A stretch of 64,000 nucleotides of DNA from Hyphomicrobiales bacterium (GTDB lineage: Bacteria; Pseudomonadota; Alphaproteobacteria; Rhizobiales; Beijerinckiaceae): assembly GCA_930633525.1 (NCBI GenBank), contig CAKNFP010000001.1, positions 2,830,001-2,894,000 of the forward strand. Reading direction: 5' to 3'. The notes beneath the pieces were generated by a model, which had not been told where the DNA came from, did not search any database, and saw nothing but the letters and a program-made list of their open reading frames with translations. The position numbers and the translations under genes were made by a program. Below, in pieces: positions 31,819 through 40,350 of the stretch; within the stretch, counting starts at the first letter, position 1; every line of letters begins with the position of its first letter.

Positions 31819-32979
31819 TCAGGAGACCCGCGTGCCTGCCAAAATCGCTGCGCCCAACGCCTGTTTGGTCGCGCGGTTGGTGCTCTCGTCAACGGCCGGA
31901 GCTTCGAGGGCATCCCACCATCCCGCTGACAAATCGTCATCCGAGAATGACTTCCAGCGTGATCCCACATTGGTGACCGAGGCATGCTTGATGTCGTAGT
32001 AGCCCTTCTTGCCGGTGATATAGAGGCCCTTGGCGCCGCTGCGGGACGCAAGAAGATGGCAGTGGAAGCGACTGGAGATGCAAACATCGCCTGGGGCGAA
32101 TGGCAGTCCCTGCTGAAAGAGCAGGTCACTCGGATAGACCGAGACACACGGGTAGAGCTTCCTCAGTTCCGCGAGAAACACGTCATCGGACGGGCTGAAG
32201 AAACAAAGATAACGGATCTCCGAGAAACTATCACGGTCACGCTTCACGACAGGTTCAAGGCGCGCAAGAATATCCTTATGGAGCGGCCTTAAATTCATGT
32301 CCGATTGGATATTGAGATAGAGGGCCGGCATCCGCCTGGGCTGCTGCGCGGCGCGGACATCCATCAGGAATGTGTCATCGAGCCCAAACCTTGAACGCGC
32401 GCTTGGCGCGTTCTGCTCCAGATAGGCGAAGCTCTCCTTGTCGCGCACTTCAACGATCTCGAACATCGCGAAGAAATCATCGAGCTCCGGAATGCCCTCG
32501 TCGAGAGGCAGGAGGCCGAGCCCCGTCGCATAGGCAGGCACGCCGAGTGCCCGCGCGAGATGCGCCATTGCCGACGCGGTGGCGTAGGCGCCCTTGAAGA
32601 GATTGTTCAGGTAGCCGCCACCGCAGATCTGAAAGCCGGATACGCGACCGAGAAAGTCGCGCCAAACGCCATGATCACGCATGATGGTTTCGGCTGCCGC
32701 CCGCCCGGCCGCAATATAATCGACGATGCCGAGCTCACGCCCATCCTTTTTGAGAGGAGCGATCGCGGCGGATACTATTCCGCCGAGGAAATTGTTGAAG
32801 ACGACGTTTGGGTTGTCGGCATAAAACGGAAGCATCCAGCCGACTGGAGAATTCACGACGATCTTCTTGTCCGGCGCCGCGACGGAAGCAAAGCGGATCC
32901 AGCAGTCCAGAATATAGTCATCGCCGAAGTTCTTATTGCCGCCGAAGCAATACAGAACATGAATGTCACGCTTCCGCAT
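31819..32979 (-). CDS. Polysaccharide pyruvyl transferase family protein
   Basis: A 386-residue protein that starts RDIHVLYCFGGNKNFGDDYI, the family's N-terminal GGxxNxGDD motif. It has ICGGGYLNNLF and GVPAYATGLGLLPL in the middle, and ICISSRFHCHLLASRSGAK-like residues (DVCISSRFHCHLLA) near the C-terminus. The histidine and arginine there belong to the catalytic site of CsaB/PssM-type enzymes. It would add a pyruvate ketal to a sugar from phosphoenolpyruvate. The ATG at 32979 is preferred to one 7 codons earlier. It is the last gene of an operon with glf and a glycosyltransferase-like gene. Confidence 0.85.
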   Translation of the reverse strand: MRKRDIHVLYCFGGNKNFGDDYILDCWIRFASVAAPDKKIVVNSPVGWMLPFYADNPNVVFNNFLGGIVSAAIAPLKKDGRELGIVDYIAAGRAAAETIMRDHGVWRDFLGRVSGFQICGGGYLNNLFKGAYATASAMAHLARALGVPAYATGLGLLPLDEGIPELDDFFAMFEIVEVRDKESFAYLEQNAPSARSRFGLDDTFLMDVRAAQQPRRMPALYLNIQSDMNLRPLHKDILARLEPVVKRDRDSFSEIRYLCFFSPSDDVFLAELRKLYPCVSVYPSDLLFQQGLPFAPGDVCISSRFHCHLLASRSGAKGLYITGKKGYYDIKHASVTNVGSRWKSFSDDDLSAGWWDALEAPAVDESTNRATKQALGAAILAGTRVS

Positions 32980-33057
32980 CCAGCCGATCTCCAAAACCAT
33001 CCGAAAGGCAGGGCGATGAAACCGCCCCGCCCTGTAAATCCTAAAGCCGCGCGCCTT

Positions 33058-34203
33058 CTAACCCGCCGCGCGCGCATCCTCGTCACGCTCACGCAGCCAG
33101 CGCGTTGCCCCTTGGAGCGACTGGTTGATGACCTGATGCATGTCCAGATACTGATAGGTGCCGCAACGTCCAATGAACGTCAGCTTTTCTTCCTTGTCCG
33201 CCAGTTCCTTGTAAGTCAGATAGCGCGCCTGCGATTCACCGGCGGCATCTTTCACCGGGTAATAACGTTCAAGATTGTTATCGCGGAAATCACAGGGCTC
33301 CTCTTTGGTCTTCAAATAGGAGCCCGTCTCTGTCACGAGATGCTGCGGCAGCATGTGCCAATAGGTTTCACGCGTGAACGGCCCCGTATCCGAGAAGTTG
33401 ACAACGGAGGTTGGCGGGTCGCTCTCCGTCGCCGGATAGACTGCGCTATGAAACCGGAGCGATCGATAGGGAAGCTGGCCGAACCGGTATTCATAGTGCT
33501 CGTCAATGGCCGCCGACGTGAACACGTGGTCATAGTCCTGGACCATCGACGGGTCGAAAGCGGTCGCCAATGAAATGCGGATCAGCGGATGGTCAAAAAT
33601 GTTCTCGAAAATCCGCGTATAGCCGTCCCTCGGCATAAGCTGAAACTTGTCATTGGGGAAGTATCGATGCTCGTAGCCGGTATTGATAGAGATCCTCTTG
33701 ACGACCGCCGCGTCCATATCCTCCAGATCCAGATTCCACATCTTCTTGGTGTAACGGCGGAACAAGAGATCGGTGAGATCCGGCCCGATACGGCTGTTCA
33801 GGTATTCTGCCGCGTTGCGAGGATTGTCGGACGGAATGGCGACGGACGCGAGGAAAGCCTCCAGTTCAGCCTCGGTCTCGAAGCGCCGGTCATAGTAGGC
33901 CTCGACTGTTCCCCGGCCAATCGGCATCGGCAGATACCGGTCACCATGCGAGACCGTCACCGAATGCTCGTAGGGGACGAATTCGCCGAAGCGCTCGAGC
34001 CAGCGGACGACATCCTCATTGTTGGTATGAAAGAGATGTGGTCCGTAGCGATGCACTCTCACGCCAGTTTCGTGAACATAATCATAGGCATTACCGCCAA
34101 TATGATCACGGCTGTCTATGACGTGAACCTGGTATCCCGCCTCGGCAAGCGTGCGCGCGTAAGTTGCACCGGCGAAGCCGGCTCCGACGATAAGAATGGA
34201 CAT
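33058..34203 (-). CDS. glf: UDP-galactopyranose mutase
   Basis: Glf is an FAD enzyme that interconverts UDP-galactopyranose and UDP-galactofuranose. The 381-residue protein begins ILIVGAGFAGATYARTLAEA and continues with DSRDHIGGNAYDY, YGPHLFHTNNEDVV, RYTKKMWNLDLEDM and RYFPNDKFQLMPRDGY. Near the end are the FAD and substrate residues of VNFSDTGPFTRETYWHM and RYLTYKELADKEEKLTFIG. It should give galactofuranose to a surface glycan, probably through the upstream gene, whose stop is 12 bases away. No UDP-glucose 4-epimerase for the Gal precursor is in view. Confidence 0.96.
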   Translation of the reverse strand: MSILIVGAGFAGATYARTLAEAGYQVHVIDSRDHIGGNAYDYVHETGVRVHRYGPHLFHTNNEDVVRWLERFGEFVPYEHSVTVSHGDRYLPMPIGRGTVEAYYDRRFETEAELEAFLASVAIPSDNPRNAAEYLNSRIGPDLTDLLFRRYTKKMWNLDLEDMDAAVVKRISINTGYEHRYFPNDKFQLMPRDGYTRIFENIFDHPLIRISLATAFDPSMVQDYDHVFTSAAIDEHYEYRFGQLPYRSLRFHSAVYPATESDPPTSVVNFSDTGPFTRETYWHMLPQHLVTETGSYLKTKEEPCDFRDNNLERYYPVKDAAGESQARYLTYKELADKEEKLTFIGRCGTYQYLDMHQVINQSLQGATRWLRERDEDARAAG

Positions 34204-34215
34204 CGAGGATCTCGT

Positions 34216-35160
34216 TCAGGCGGCTGCTAGCAGGCTATCAAGCGCCGCGAGGCGGCTGCGAAAGTGCTCGTAGTGCTTTGAGCGGGAGGCGAGTTCGTGA
34301 ACCTTCTTCTGAACCTCCCCACGCTCCATGAAATTGGACTGGAGGAGCACATCGAGATGATTCCAAACATGGGACCCCTCGATAAAGGCATCAGCCCCCC
34401 GCACCCCGCATTCATGCTTTATAACCGCATCCAGATACTTGTCGGTCGGAAGTACAGGGTGCCACACGCCGACGTCGATATCCTTGTCGATCATGTCCTT
34501 GAGAAAATATTTACCTGCGCCATAGCGCTTCACTGGCAGGACAGTCTTCATCTCGACATATTTCATGCCGGAGTCTGCTGCCTCACTCCCCAAAAATGAC
34601 TCGCAGAATGGCAACTCAGCATCCTTCGAGCGCGCTTTTGCCTCCGCTTGCTTCAAGCGGCTCGCATAGAGGGAGACCAGCGCGGCCCGAGAAAGTCCGA
34701 CCGTGGGAAAAAAGCACTTTTGCCATGTCTTGTAGAGTGAGCGACCGACACGTGCGGTCTGAAACTTGGCGTCCGGCGAGTATTTCGCGAAATGCGCGCC
34801 GAGGACGTCGACCTGCTCCTCGTGAAGCTTCGCCATGACGGCGTCAAGATCGACGCCCTTGATGAGGACATCGTTCTCGATCATCAGGTAGTAGTCGTAG
34901 TCCGGCTTCTTGATGAAGAAATCGTAAAACGGGTAGTCGCCACAATACCAGAGAGCCTTCGTGGCAGGCACATACAGCCCGATGTGACGCAGTGAATCCA
35001 GAGAGTGAGGCACGACGTCCGGGCGATCCGGAGGCGCCGAATTGGTGGCGTCATAGGTGATGAACAAATCACCCGACTTCATCTGCTGCTTCAGTTCCGT
35101 GTACCGCTCCTCAAGATAGTCGGTCCAATAGTGGGTTCGGAATAAGACAGCATAACGCAT
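34216..35160 (-). CDS. Putative glycosyltransferase, galactofuranosyltransferase candidate
   Basis: A 314-residue soluble protein that I cannot place in a named family. The N-terminal half has a nucleotide-diphospho-sugar-transferase-like order: AVLFRTHYWTDYLEERY, a strand GDLFITYDAT, then DYDYYLMIENDVLIKGVDLD, where END could take the place of a DXD metal motif. The C-terminal part is lysine- and glutamate-rich, with VGVWHPVLPTDKYLDAV. Context suggests the job: it is the first gene of an operon with glf and a pyruvyl transferase. Galactofuranosyl transfer is inferred from that context only. The codon and A/T usage looks slightly AT-richer than the core genes. Confidence 0.6.
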   Translation of the reverse strand: MRYAVLFRTHYWTDYLEERYTELKQQMKSGDLFITYDATNSAPPDRPDVVPHSLDSLRHIGLYVPATKALWYCGDYPFYDFFIKKPDYDYYLMIENDVLIKGVDLDAVMAKLHEEQVDVLGAHFAKYSPDAKFQTARVGRSLYKTWQKCFFPTVGLSRAALVSLYASRLKQAEAKARSKDAELPFCESFLGSEAADSGMKYVEMKTVLPVKRYGAGKYFLKDMIDKDIDVGVWHPVLPTDKYLDAVIKHECGVRGADAFIEGSHVWNHLDVLLQSNFMERGEVQKKVHELASRSKHYEHFRSRLAALDSLLAAA

Positions 35161-35418
35161 TTCTAGTCCTCACTGCCGCAGCAATTGTGTCGACGCTCGC
35201 CAATATGCGTCGCTGCCATATTGATCAACCGCCCACACGAGAGCGACAATCGACACTGGCATTGACGACATTTACCTTCCTTGAAGCAATTTTTACGCCA
35301 GGCACGGTAGCGGCGTGGCATACAATATGCAACACGCCAGACGCAAGTATACTCGATGCAACATGCACGAGGCGCAGGGATATACCGCGCGCTTCCTCAG
35401 ATCGACGCAACGCTCGCC

Positions 35419-36579
35419 TCAGTTCGCGACCACCCTCACAGGAAATCGCACCAGATCCCGGTTCATGCCACGCTTGCAATCCGTCCAGTTCAGCCGCGTG
35501 AAATAGACATAGAAGGCGTCGCCGGCCGTATCGAAAATATCCGAATCGCTCGCGGGATCGATGAATGACGGGTATTCGAAGTAATCCTGACAGGCGCCTT
35601 TTGATTGCCAGAACGGCTTGAAATCCGCCAGCATTCTCGGCTCGCTCCAATGCACCAGATCCTTGGACGTGGTGTAGAAAACGCCAGGATTGGGGGCGCC
35701 CGTATTGTAGGTGGCGAGCCACAGGTCGTGGCTCTTCAGGCGAACGATGGAACGAATCCGGCCAAACGGCGGCTTGCCCTGCCTGCCGGCGCCAATATTG
35801 TCACAGTGGGTTGTCCCGTCATCCCCCCGGTAGGCCTGCGGCGGTCGCGTGAACTGTCCATCGCTCAGGACCTCCCACTCCCCCTTGGCCGCCTCTGCGA
35901 CGGTGGAGCGAAACAGGCAATTGCCGTTCGGGCCGGGCTTGGCCTCGCCAGCCGTCCACCCGACGAAATAGAGGTATTGACCATCGCGCACGATGTTCGA
36001 GGCGGTGAAGAAACCCGTCATCTTCACTTTGGGGTCAAAGGGAGAGCTCGATGAGGCCACCAGCCGCTCGGCTTTGGGCAAGAGCGAGAAATTGAGGTCC
36101 TTTGCGTCCGCGCTGACCGTCACGATCGAGGAATACCAGCAGGGCGACTGGGCCCCGGGACCGTCGCAGACGCCCGCATGCCGCTTGCCCATGAATTCCT
36201 GACTGCCAAGCCCGATAACCCTGCCCTCGCCCACCGGAAGCAGCGCCTGGATCCAGTAGCGATCGTCGAAATCGGCGGGATTGGGTGATTCGGCGGCGCG
36301 GGATGAGATCGCGCAATTGGGCTTCACGCTGTCGAGGCGAGCCCCTTCCATGAACCAGTTGGTCAGGTGACCACCGATCAGGACCACGGAGCCGTCAGCG
36401 CGCCGCAGCGCGCGGGCCGGACTGTCCGGAATGCTGTTCGAACGGCATTTTTCCGCGGCATAGTCATAGACTGTCTCTGCCTTCGGAGAGAGTTCAAGGC
36501 GGATAGTATCCTGCGCCTTTGCTGCGGCACTTCCCCCCAAGAAGAGCACGCAACACAGAGTCATTCGCACAAATGTCAT
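35419..36579 (-). CDS. Secreted protein with beta-propeller-like repeats (GH43/sialidase-like)
   Basis: A 386-residue protein with a Sec signal peptide (hydrophobic core TLCCVLFLGGSAA, cleavage after AKA). The mature part has repeated blades with W/Y and Asp turns: SVVLIGGHLTNWFMEGARLD, GRVIGLGSQEFMGK, GQYLYFVGWTAGE, HDLWLATYNTG, GVFYTTSKDLVHWSEPRM and AFYVYFTRLNW. The x-S-x-D-L-V-H-W-S-x block is like the strand motif of five-bladed GH43/GH32-type propellers. Six or more cysteines suggest disulphides. Glycosidase activity is not established, because I cannot identify the three acidic residues with certainty. It lies between the Galf operon and tRNA-Lys. Confidence 0.7.
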   Translation of the reverse strand: MTFVRMTLCCVLFLGGSAAAKAQDTIRLELSPKAETVYDYAAEKCRSNSIPDSPARALRRADGSVVLIGGHLTNWFMEGARLDSVKPNCAISSRAAESPNPADFDDRYWIQALLPVGEGRVIGLGSQEFMGKRHAGVCDGPGAQSPCWYSSIVTVSADAKDLNFSLLPKAERLVASSSSPFDPKVKMTGFFTASNIVRDGQYLYFVGWTAGEAKPGPNGNCLFRSTVAEAAKGEWEVLSDGQFTRPPQAYRGDDGTTHCDNIGAGRQGKPPFGRIRSIVRLKSHDLWLATYNTGAPNPGVFYTTSKDLVHWSEPRMLADFKPFWQSKGACQDYFEYPSFIDPASDSDIFDTAGDAFYVYFTRLNWTDCKRGMNRDLVRFPVRVVAN

Positions 36580-36880
36580 TACTCATTCCGCAAACGGGGA
36601 TGGGGATAGTGGCGGAGATCCTATCTATTCACGGGTTCGATGTTAAAAACATGTCAGGCGACACATCGGGCCATTTTTTTTCGCATCCGGCAACCCCAGA
36701 TAGCCAACAGCCCGACAATCATCTCTGGATAGCGCGCGTCGTGACGTCCGGAATCGGGCGCTGAAGGCTCTGCCGCGAGGTGGGATGACGCTGCCCCAAG
36801 CTTAGGCTACAGCCACCAAGACCGACACAAAGATCTGAGAGGGGGAGCCGCCTTGTGGTGTGGAAACCGGCGGCTTGGAA
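36580..36880. other. Non-coding stretch between the secreted propeller gene and tRNA-Lys
   Basis: About 300 bases with no gene. It holds an eight-T tract near 36677 and otherwise mixed composition. An open frame crossing the tRNA here is an artefact. The palindrome that follows begins at 36881. Confidence 0.5.
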
Positions 36881-36921
36881 CACCATCAAACTCTGAAAGC
36901 CTCTTGAGGCTTTTGTTTTGA

Positions 36922-36926
<5 letters not shown>
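36881..36926. terminator. Nested palindrome overlapping the 3' end of tRNA-Lys
   Basis: An outer perfect 10-base arm pair (CACCATCAAA and TTTGATGGTG) encloses an inner perfect 8-base stem (AAAGCCTC-TT-GAGGCTTT, 36896-36913). The outer arm includes the encoded CCA, the discriminator base and the last acceptor base of the tRNA. The inner stem has only a short T run on the tRNA's strand (GGCTTTCAGAG) but TTTTGTTTT on the other strand. It probably terminates or guides 3' processing of the tRNA transcript. Confidence 0.6.
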
Positions 36927-36997
<71 letters not shown>

Positions 36998-37031
36998 GCC
37001 GCGACACTCACTGAGCGCCGAAGACGAGCGC

Positions 37032-37060
37032 TTGTTACCAAAGAGCCTTACCCCTGTCCA
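37032..37060 (-). promoter_or_regulatory. Probable promoter of tRNA-Lys
   Basis: On the minus strand TGGACA (37060-37055) and TAACAA (37037-37032) are separated by exactly 17 bases. They would start transcription about 25-30 bases before the mature tRNA 5' end at 36997. Confidence 0.45.
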
Positions 37061-37203
37061 GCACTACAAACACATTTTGCCAGCTTTTCGTGAGGGGATG
37101 GCGCGCGATGGGCGGCGATCTGGCGTTAATGCATTGATGAATAAGGAAAATTTTGACACATGGAACAATGCGCCGTCCGCTCTTTGGCGGGCGCCATACC
37201 TGT

Positions 37204-37241
37204 TGAAAAGCCGCCCCGGGGCTTCTGCCCCGGGGCGGCTT
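37204..37241 (-). terminator. Strong Rho-independent terminator of leuA
   Basis: A perfect 15-base GC-rich stem (AAGCCGCCCCGGGGC with GCCCCGGGGCGGCTT) around a 4-base loop lies about 66 bases beyond the leuA stop. On the minus strand it runs into TTTTC. It separates leuA from the tRNA promoter. Confidence 0.85.
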
Positions 37242-37306
37242 GAGATGTCAGCGAAGAAAGTGACTCGCGGCGTCATGCGCGAGCTGCGTCGCGTTATACG
37301 CTCCGG

Positions 37307-38866
37307 CTACTCGGCGGCCTGCGCGTGCAGGCGCTCGCCGCGCGCCAGAAGCTTGTTCAGGGCCGACAGATAGGCCCGGGCCGAGGCGACGAGCGTGTCG
37401 GGATCGGAGCCACGCCCCGTTACGGGGCTGCCCTTGGCGTCGAGACGCACCGATACTTCCGCCTGCGCGTCGGTGCCTTCGGTGACGGCATGCACCTGGT
37501 AGAGCTCGAGCTTGGCATCATGCGGCACCAGCGCCTTGATGGCGTTGAAGGTGGCATCCACGGGCCCGTTGCCCTCCGCCTCCTCGGTGCGCACCTCTCC
37601 GCCGATGTCGAGCTTCATGGTGGCCCGCTGCGGCCCGCGTGTCCCGGCGATGATCGAGAGCGACACCAGCTTGACGCGGTCATGCGCCGTCAGGATGCCT
37701 TGATCGACCAGGGCCTCAATGTCCTCGTCATAGACATCCTTCTTGCGGTCGGCGAGGTCCTTGAAGCGGCGGAAGGCGTCCTCCAGGGCATTGTCGCCCA
37801 GCTCGTAGCCCAAGGCCTTCAGCTTGTCGCGGAAGGCATGGCGGCCGGAATGCTTGCCCATGACCAGCGAGGTCTTCGACACACCGACCGATTCGGGCGT
37901 CATGATCTCGTAGGTTGAGGATTCCTTGAGCATGCCGTCCTGATGGATGCCGCTCTCATGGGCAAATGCGTTCCGGCCGACGATGGCCTTGTTGTATTGC
38001 ACCGGGAAGGAGGTCACGGCCGACACGAGCTTGGAGGCCCGCGTCAGCATGGTGGTATCCACCCCGACCGTATAGGGCAGCACGTCGCCGCGGGTCTTGA
38101 TCGCCATCACGATCTCTTCGAGCGCGGCATTGCCGGCGCGCTCGCCGAGCCCGTTGATGGTGCATTCCACCTGGCGTGCGCCGCCTTCGACGCCGGCCAG
38201 CGAATTGGCGACGGCGAGGCCCAAGTCGTCGTGGCAATGCACGGAGAATACCACCTTGTCCGCATTGGCGACCGTCTCGCGGACAGTGCGGAACATGGCG
38301 CGGTATTCATCCGGCGTGGCGTAGCCGACCGTGTCGGGCAGGTTGATGGTTGTGGCGCCGGCCTTGATAGCCGCGTCCACGCAGCGCAGGAGATAGGCGA
38401 TCGGGGTGCGCGTGGCATCCATAGCCGACCACTCGACATTGTCGACGAGGTTGCGCGCCTGGGTCACCGTCGCAGTGATGATCTCAAGCACCTCCTCCTC
38501 GCTCTTGCGCATCTGGTGCGCCAGATGGATCGGCGAGGTTGACACGAAGGTGTGGATGCGTGGCTGCCGGGCATGGCGCACGGCCTCACCGGCCCGGGCG
38601 ATATCGCCGGGAATGGCGCGCGCCAGGCCCGCGACGACGGCGTTCTTCGTTCGCTTGGCAACTTCCACGACGGATTCGAAATCGCCGATCGAGGCGATGG
38701 GGAAGCCCGCCTCGATGATATCGACGCCCATCGTGTCGAGTATTTCGGCGACCTCTAGCTTTTCCTCGGGCGTCATCGAGGCGCCAGGGCACTGTTCGCC
38801 GTCACGCAGGGTGGTATCGAAGATAACGACGCGGTCCTTGGCGGACGCGGATACCGGAGAGTTCAT
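37307..38866 (-). CDS. leuA: 2-isopropylmalate synthase
   Basis: LeuA condenses acetyl-CoA with 2-oxoisovalerate, the first step of leucine synthesis. The 519-residue protein has FDTTLRDGEQCPGASMT, the metal motif HCHDDLGLAVANSLAG, CTINGLGERAGNAALEE and HESGIHQDGMLKE. The C-terminal regulatory domain (about 390-519, from LVSLSIIAGTRGP) carries leucine feedback in this family. The ATG at 38866 has AAGGA 9 bases upstream; an in-frame extension to 38953 is not family-like. A leucine-rich leader peptide and hairpin lie upstream, so expression probably responds to charged tRNA-Leu. A strong terminator follows. Confidence 0.96.
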   Translation of the reverse strand: MNSPVSASAKDRVVIFDTTLRDGEQCPGASMTPEEKLEVAEILDTMGVDIIEAGFPIASIGDFESVVEVAKRTKNAVVAGLARAIPGDIARAGEAVRHARQPRIHTFVSTSPIHLAHQMRKSEEEVLEIITATVTQARNLVDNVEWSAMDATRTPIAYLLRCVDAAIKAGATTINLPDTVGYATPDEYRAMFRTVRETVANADKVVFSVHCHDDLGLAVANSLAGVEGGARQVECTINGLGERAGNAALEEIVMAIKTRGDVLPYTVGVDTTMLTRASKLVSAVTSFPVQYNKAIVGRNAFAHESGIHQDGMLKESSTYEIMTPESVGVSKTSLVMGKHSGRHAFRDKLKALGYELGDNALEDAFRRFKDLADRKKDVYDEDIEALVDQGILTAHDRVKLVSLSIIAGTRGPQRATMKLDIGGEVRTEEAEGNGPVDATFNAIKALVPHDAKLELYQVHAVTEGTDAQAEVSVRLDAKGSPVTGRGSDPDTLVASARAYLSALNKLLARGERLHAQAAE

Positions 38867-38934
38867 TGTGTTCGTCCTTGAGCTTGAGGAGCGCTTCTCA
38901 CAGGGGCGGCGCTCAATCGCGGTAGCCGTCACAT

Positions 38935-38974
38935 CCCCTGAAGGCCCAGGCAAAGCCCGGCCGGCCCTCAGGGG
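38935..38974 (-). promoter_or_regulatory. Attenuator-like hairpin between the leucine leader peptide and leuA
   Basis: On the minus strand CCCCTGAGGGCC pairs with GGCCTTCAGGGG around a GC-rich loop. The 5' arm contains the leader peptide's TGA stop, so a ribosome at or before the stop would change the fold. No T run follows, so it may act by Rho or by changing access further down. A second weaker pairing (TTGAGCGC with GCGCT-CTCAA) lies between it and leuA. Confidence 0.5.
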
Positions 38975-39048
38975 CGGCTAAGGAGAAGGCCAATAAGGCT
39001 CAGGCGCGAAGACAGCTCAAGACGCGCGTCGAGAGCGACTGCGGACAT
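38968..39048 (-). CDS. leuA leader peptide (leucine-rich)
   Basis: A 26-codon frame, too short for routine gene finding, starts at the ATG at 39048 and ends at the TGA at 38968. An AGGGGA lies about 9 bases before the ATG. It encodes eight leucines, with the block LSLIGLLLSRP at the end. Three consecutive leucine codons (CTT CTC CTT) come just before the stop, which sits in the arm of the attenuator-like hairpin. This is the design of a transcription-attenuation leader that senses tRNA-Leu charging. leuA begins about 100 bases further on. Confidence 0.7.
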   Translation of the reverse strand: MSAVALDARLELSSRLSLIGLLLSRP

Positions 39049-39261
39049 GTCCGCGGTCCCCTGCGCAATCTCTGAAGCTATCGCAGTCACCGAACCTCAA
39101 TCCCTTTTCAACGCAGCCGCGGACACCCGCGTCAACGACGATCGCTCAAATGGTTGTAACCGAGACGAATAGGCGCTGACAAGTCATCAATCATACGGTT
39201 GACCCGGCCATGACAAATGAAAAAGCTGGCAGCACGATGGAATCAGACCCCGGGGATACCG

Positions 39262-39606
39262 ATGTTGAGCCGTTTGACCTTCGCCGTGCCACTCCTGCTG
39301 GGCCTGGCCGCCTGCAACACGACCGCGCAGACCCCTCCCCCCGCCCAAGCCTATGCGGCCCCCTCGAACGGGGTACTCGCCGCGCCGCTTGACAGCGCGA
39401 GCCTCGGGAGCCGGAGCTGCGGCGCGCCGATCCTCGGCTTCCGCCGCATCATCGACAGCGACGTCCAGGTCGGCCACCTCAGCCCGTCCGTCTACAAATC
39501 CATGATCCCGGACGTCAACCGCGCCGCTAGCGCCTGCGCCCAGGGCAACGACGGTCAGGCGCTCGCCATCCTTGCCGCCGTCAAGTCGCGGAACGGTTAT
39601 CCGTAG
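39262..39606 (+). CDS. Small lipoprotein of unknown function
   Basis: A 114-residue protein with a lipoprotein signal: MLSRLTFAVPLLLGLAAC, where the Cys would be lipid-modified. The mature part is a proline-rich linker (TTAQTPPPAQ) followed by a small domain with two cysteines, CGAPILGFRRIIDSDVQVGH and ASACAQGNDGQALAIL. An ATG at 39217 is in frame, but the signal peptide and the GGGGA 5 bases upstream favour 39262. I do not recognise the domain. It stands between leuA (divergent) and the Nudix operon (convergent). Confidence 0.75.
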   Translation: MLSRLTFAVPLLLGLAACNTTAQTPPPAQAYAAPSNGVLAAPLDSASLGSRSCGAPILGFRRIIDSDVQVGHLSPSVYKSMIPDVNRAASACAQGNDGQALAILAAVKSRNGYP

Positions 39607-39627
39607 GGCCTGGCAAAAAGACCTGCC

Positions 39628-40350
39628 TCATGCCAGCACATGCTTGAGATAGCACTGCAGAAAGGCAGGCATGGTCGCGGGATCGATATCCCCTGCCGTG
39701 CGCACGAGCCTGACACCCGCAAGTTCAGGCTCGGCCTCAGCCGCGAGAAAGCCTTCGATCCGGCCGACGAGCCTGTCGGCCGGAAGCTCCGACTGGACAG
39801 GGCGCATCAGGGCCAGCCGTGACCCGTCGAGGACAGCCGTCCAACCCTCGCCGATCGTTACATCGTCGGCGCCGAGCCCTGTTTCCTCGGCCAACTCCCG
39901 CCCGACACTCCCCAGGAGGTCCACCCGGCCGTCCGGCAGCACGTCGGCGAGATCAGGCGTGCCCGCCGGAAAATAGGCCTTCCCGGCGTTGGCGGTATGC
40001 TCGCCCATGACCCCGAGAACGAAAGCGCCATCGGCCGAACGCAGCGCCGCCATGCCGAAGCAATTGCCCGTGCCCGGCGCGGGCACGCCAAAATCCCGCA
40101 TGGCGAGGAAGCTTGCGTAGTCGGTCGCGATGTAGCGACCGGTCAACTTGCGGTCGGCGATCCGGCTCTCGCTCATCACGAGCACCTGCCCGTTGTAGAG
40201 CGCCGGCTTCTCGGCCTTCAGGCGCAGCCAGTTGGCGTCGATGCGCGCACGGTTCTCGACGGCCCACGGCCACTCTCCGGCGGCCAGATGCATCTCGACA
40301 TCATCGAGCCGGACGATCGTTGCATCCGGACGGCGCGTGGTCATCGTCAT
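39628..40350 (-). CDS. Nudix hydrolase
   Basis: A 240-residue protein. The C-terminal half of a Nudix box is clear (GRELAEETGLGADDV, with REx2EExG). The first half is degenerate, because the Glu expected 8 residues before the Arg is a Val. The N-terminal 60 residues (LAAGEWPWAVENRARIDANW) form an extra lid-like domain. Nudix enzymes hydrolyse nucleoside diphosphates linked to another group; the substrate is unknown. It is the last gene of an operon and overlaps the PhzF stop by 4 bases. Confidence 0.85.
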   Translation of the reverse strand: MTMTTRRPDATIVRLDDVEMHLAAGEWPWAVENRARIDANWLRLKAEKPALYNGQVLVMSESRIADRKLTGRYIATDYASFLAMRDFGVPAPGTGNCFGMAALRSADGAFVLGVMGEHTANAGKAYFPAGTPDLADVLPDGRVDLLGSVGRELAEETGLGADDVTIGEGWTAVLDGSRLALMRPVQSELPADRLVGRIEGFLAAEAEPELAGVRLVRTAGDIDPATMPAFLQCYLKHVLA

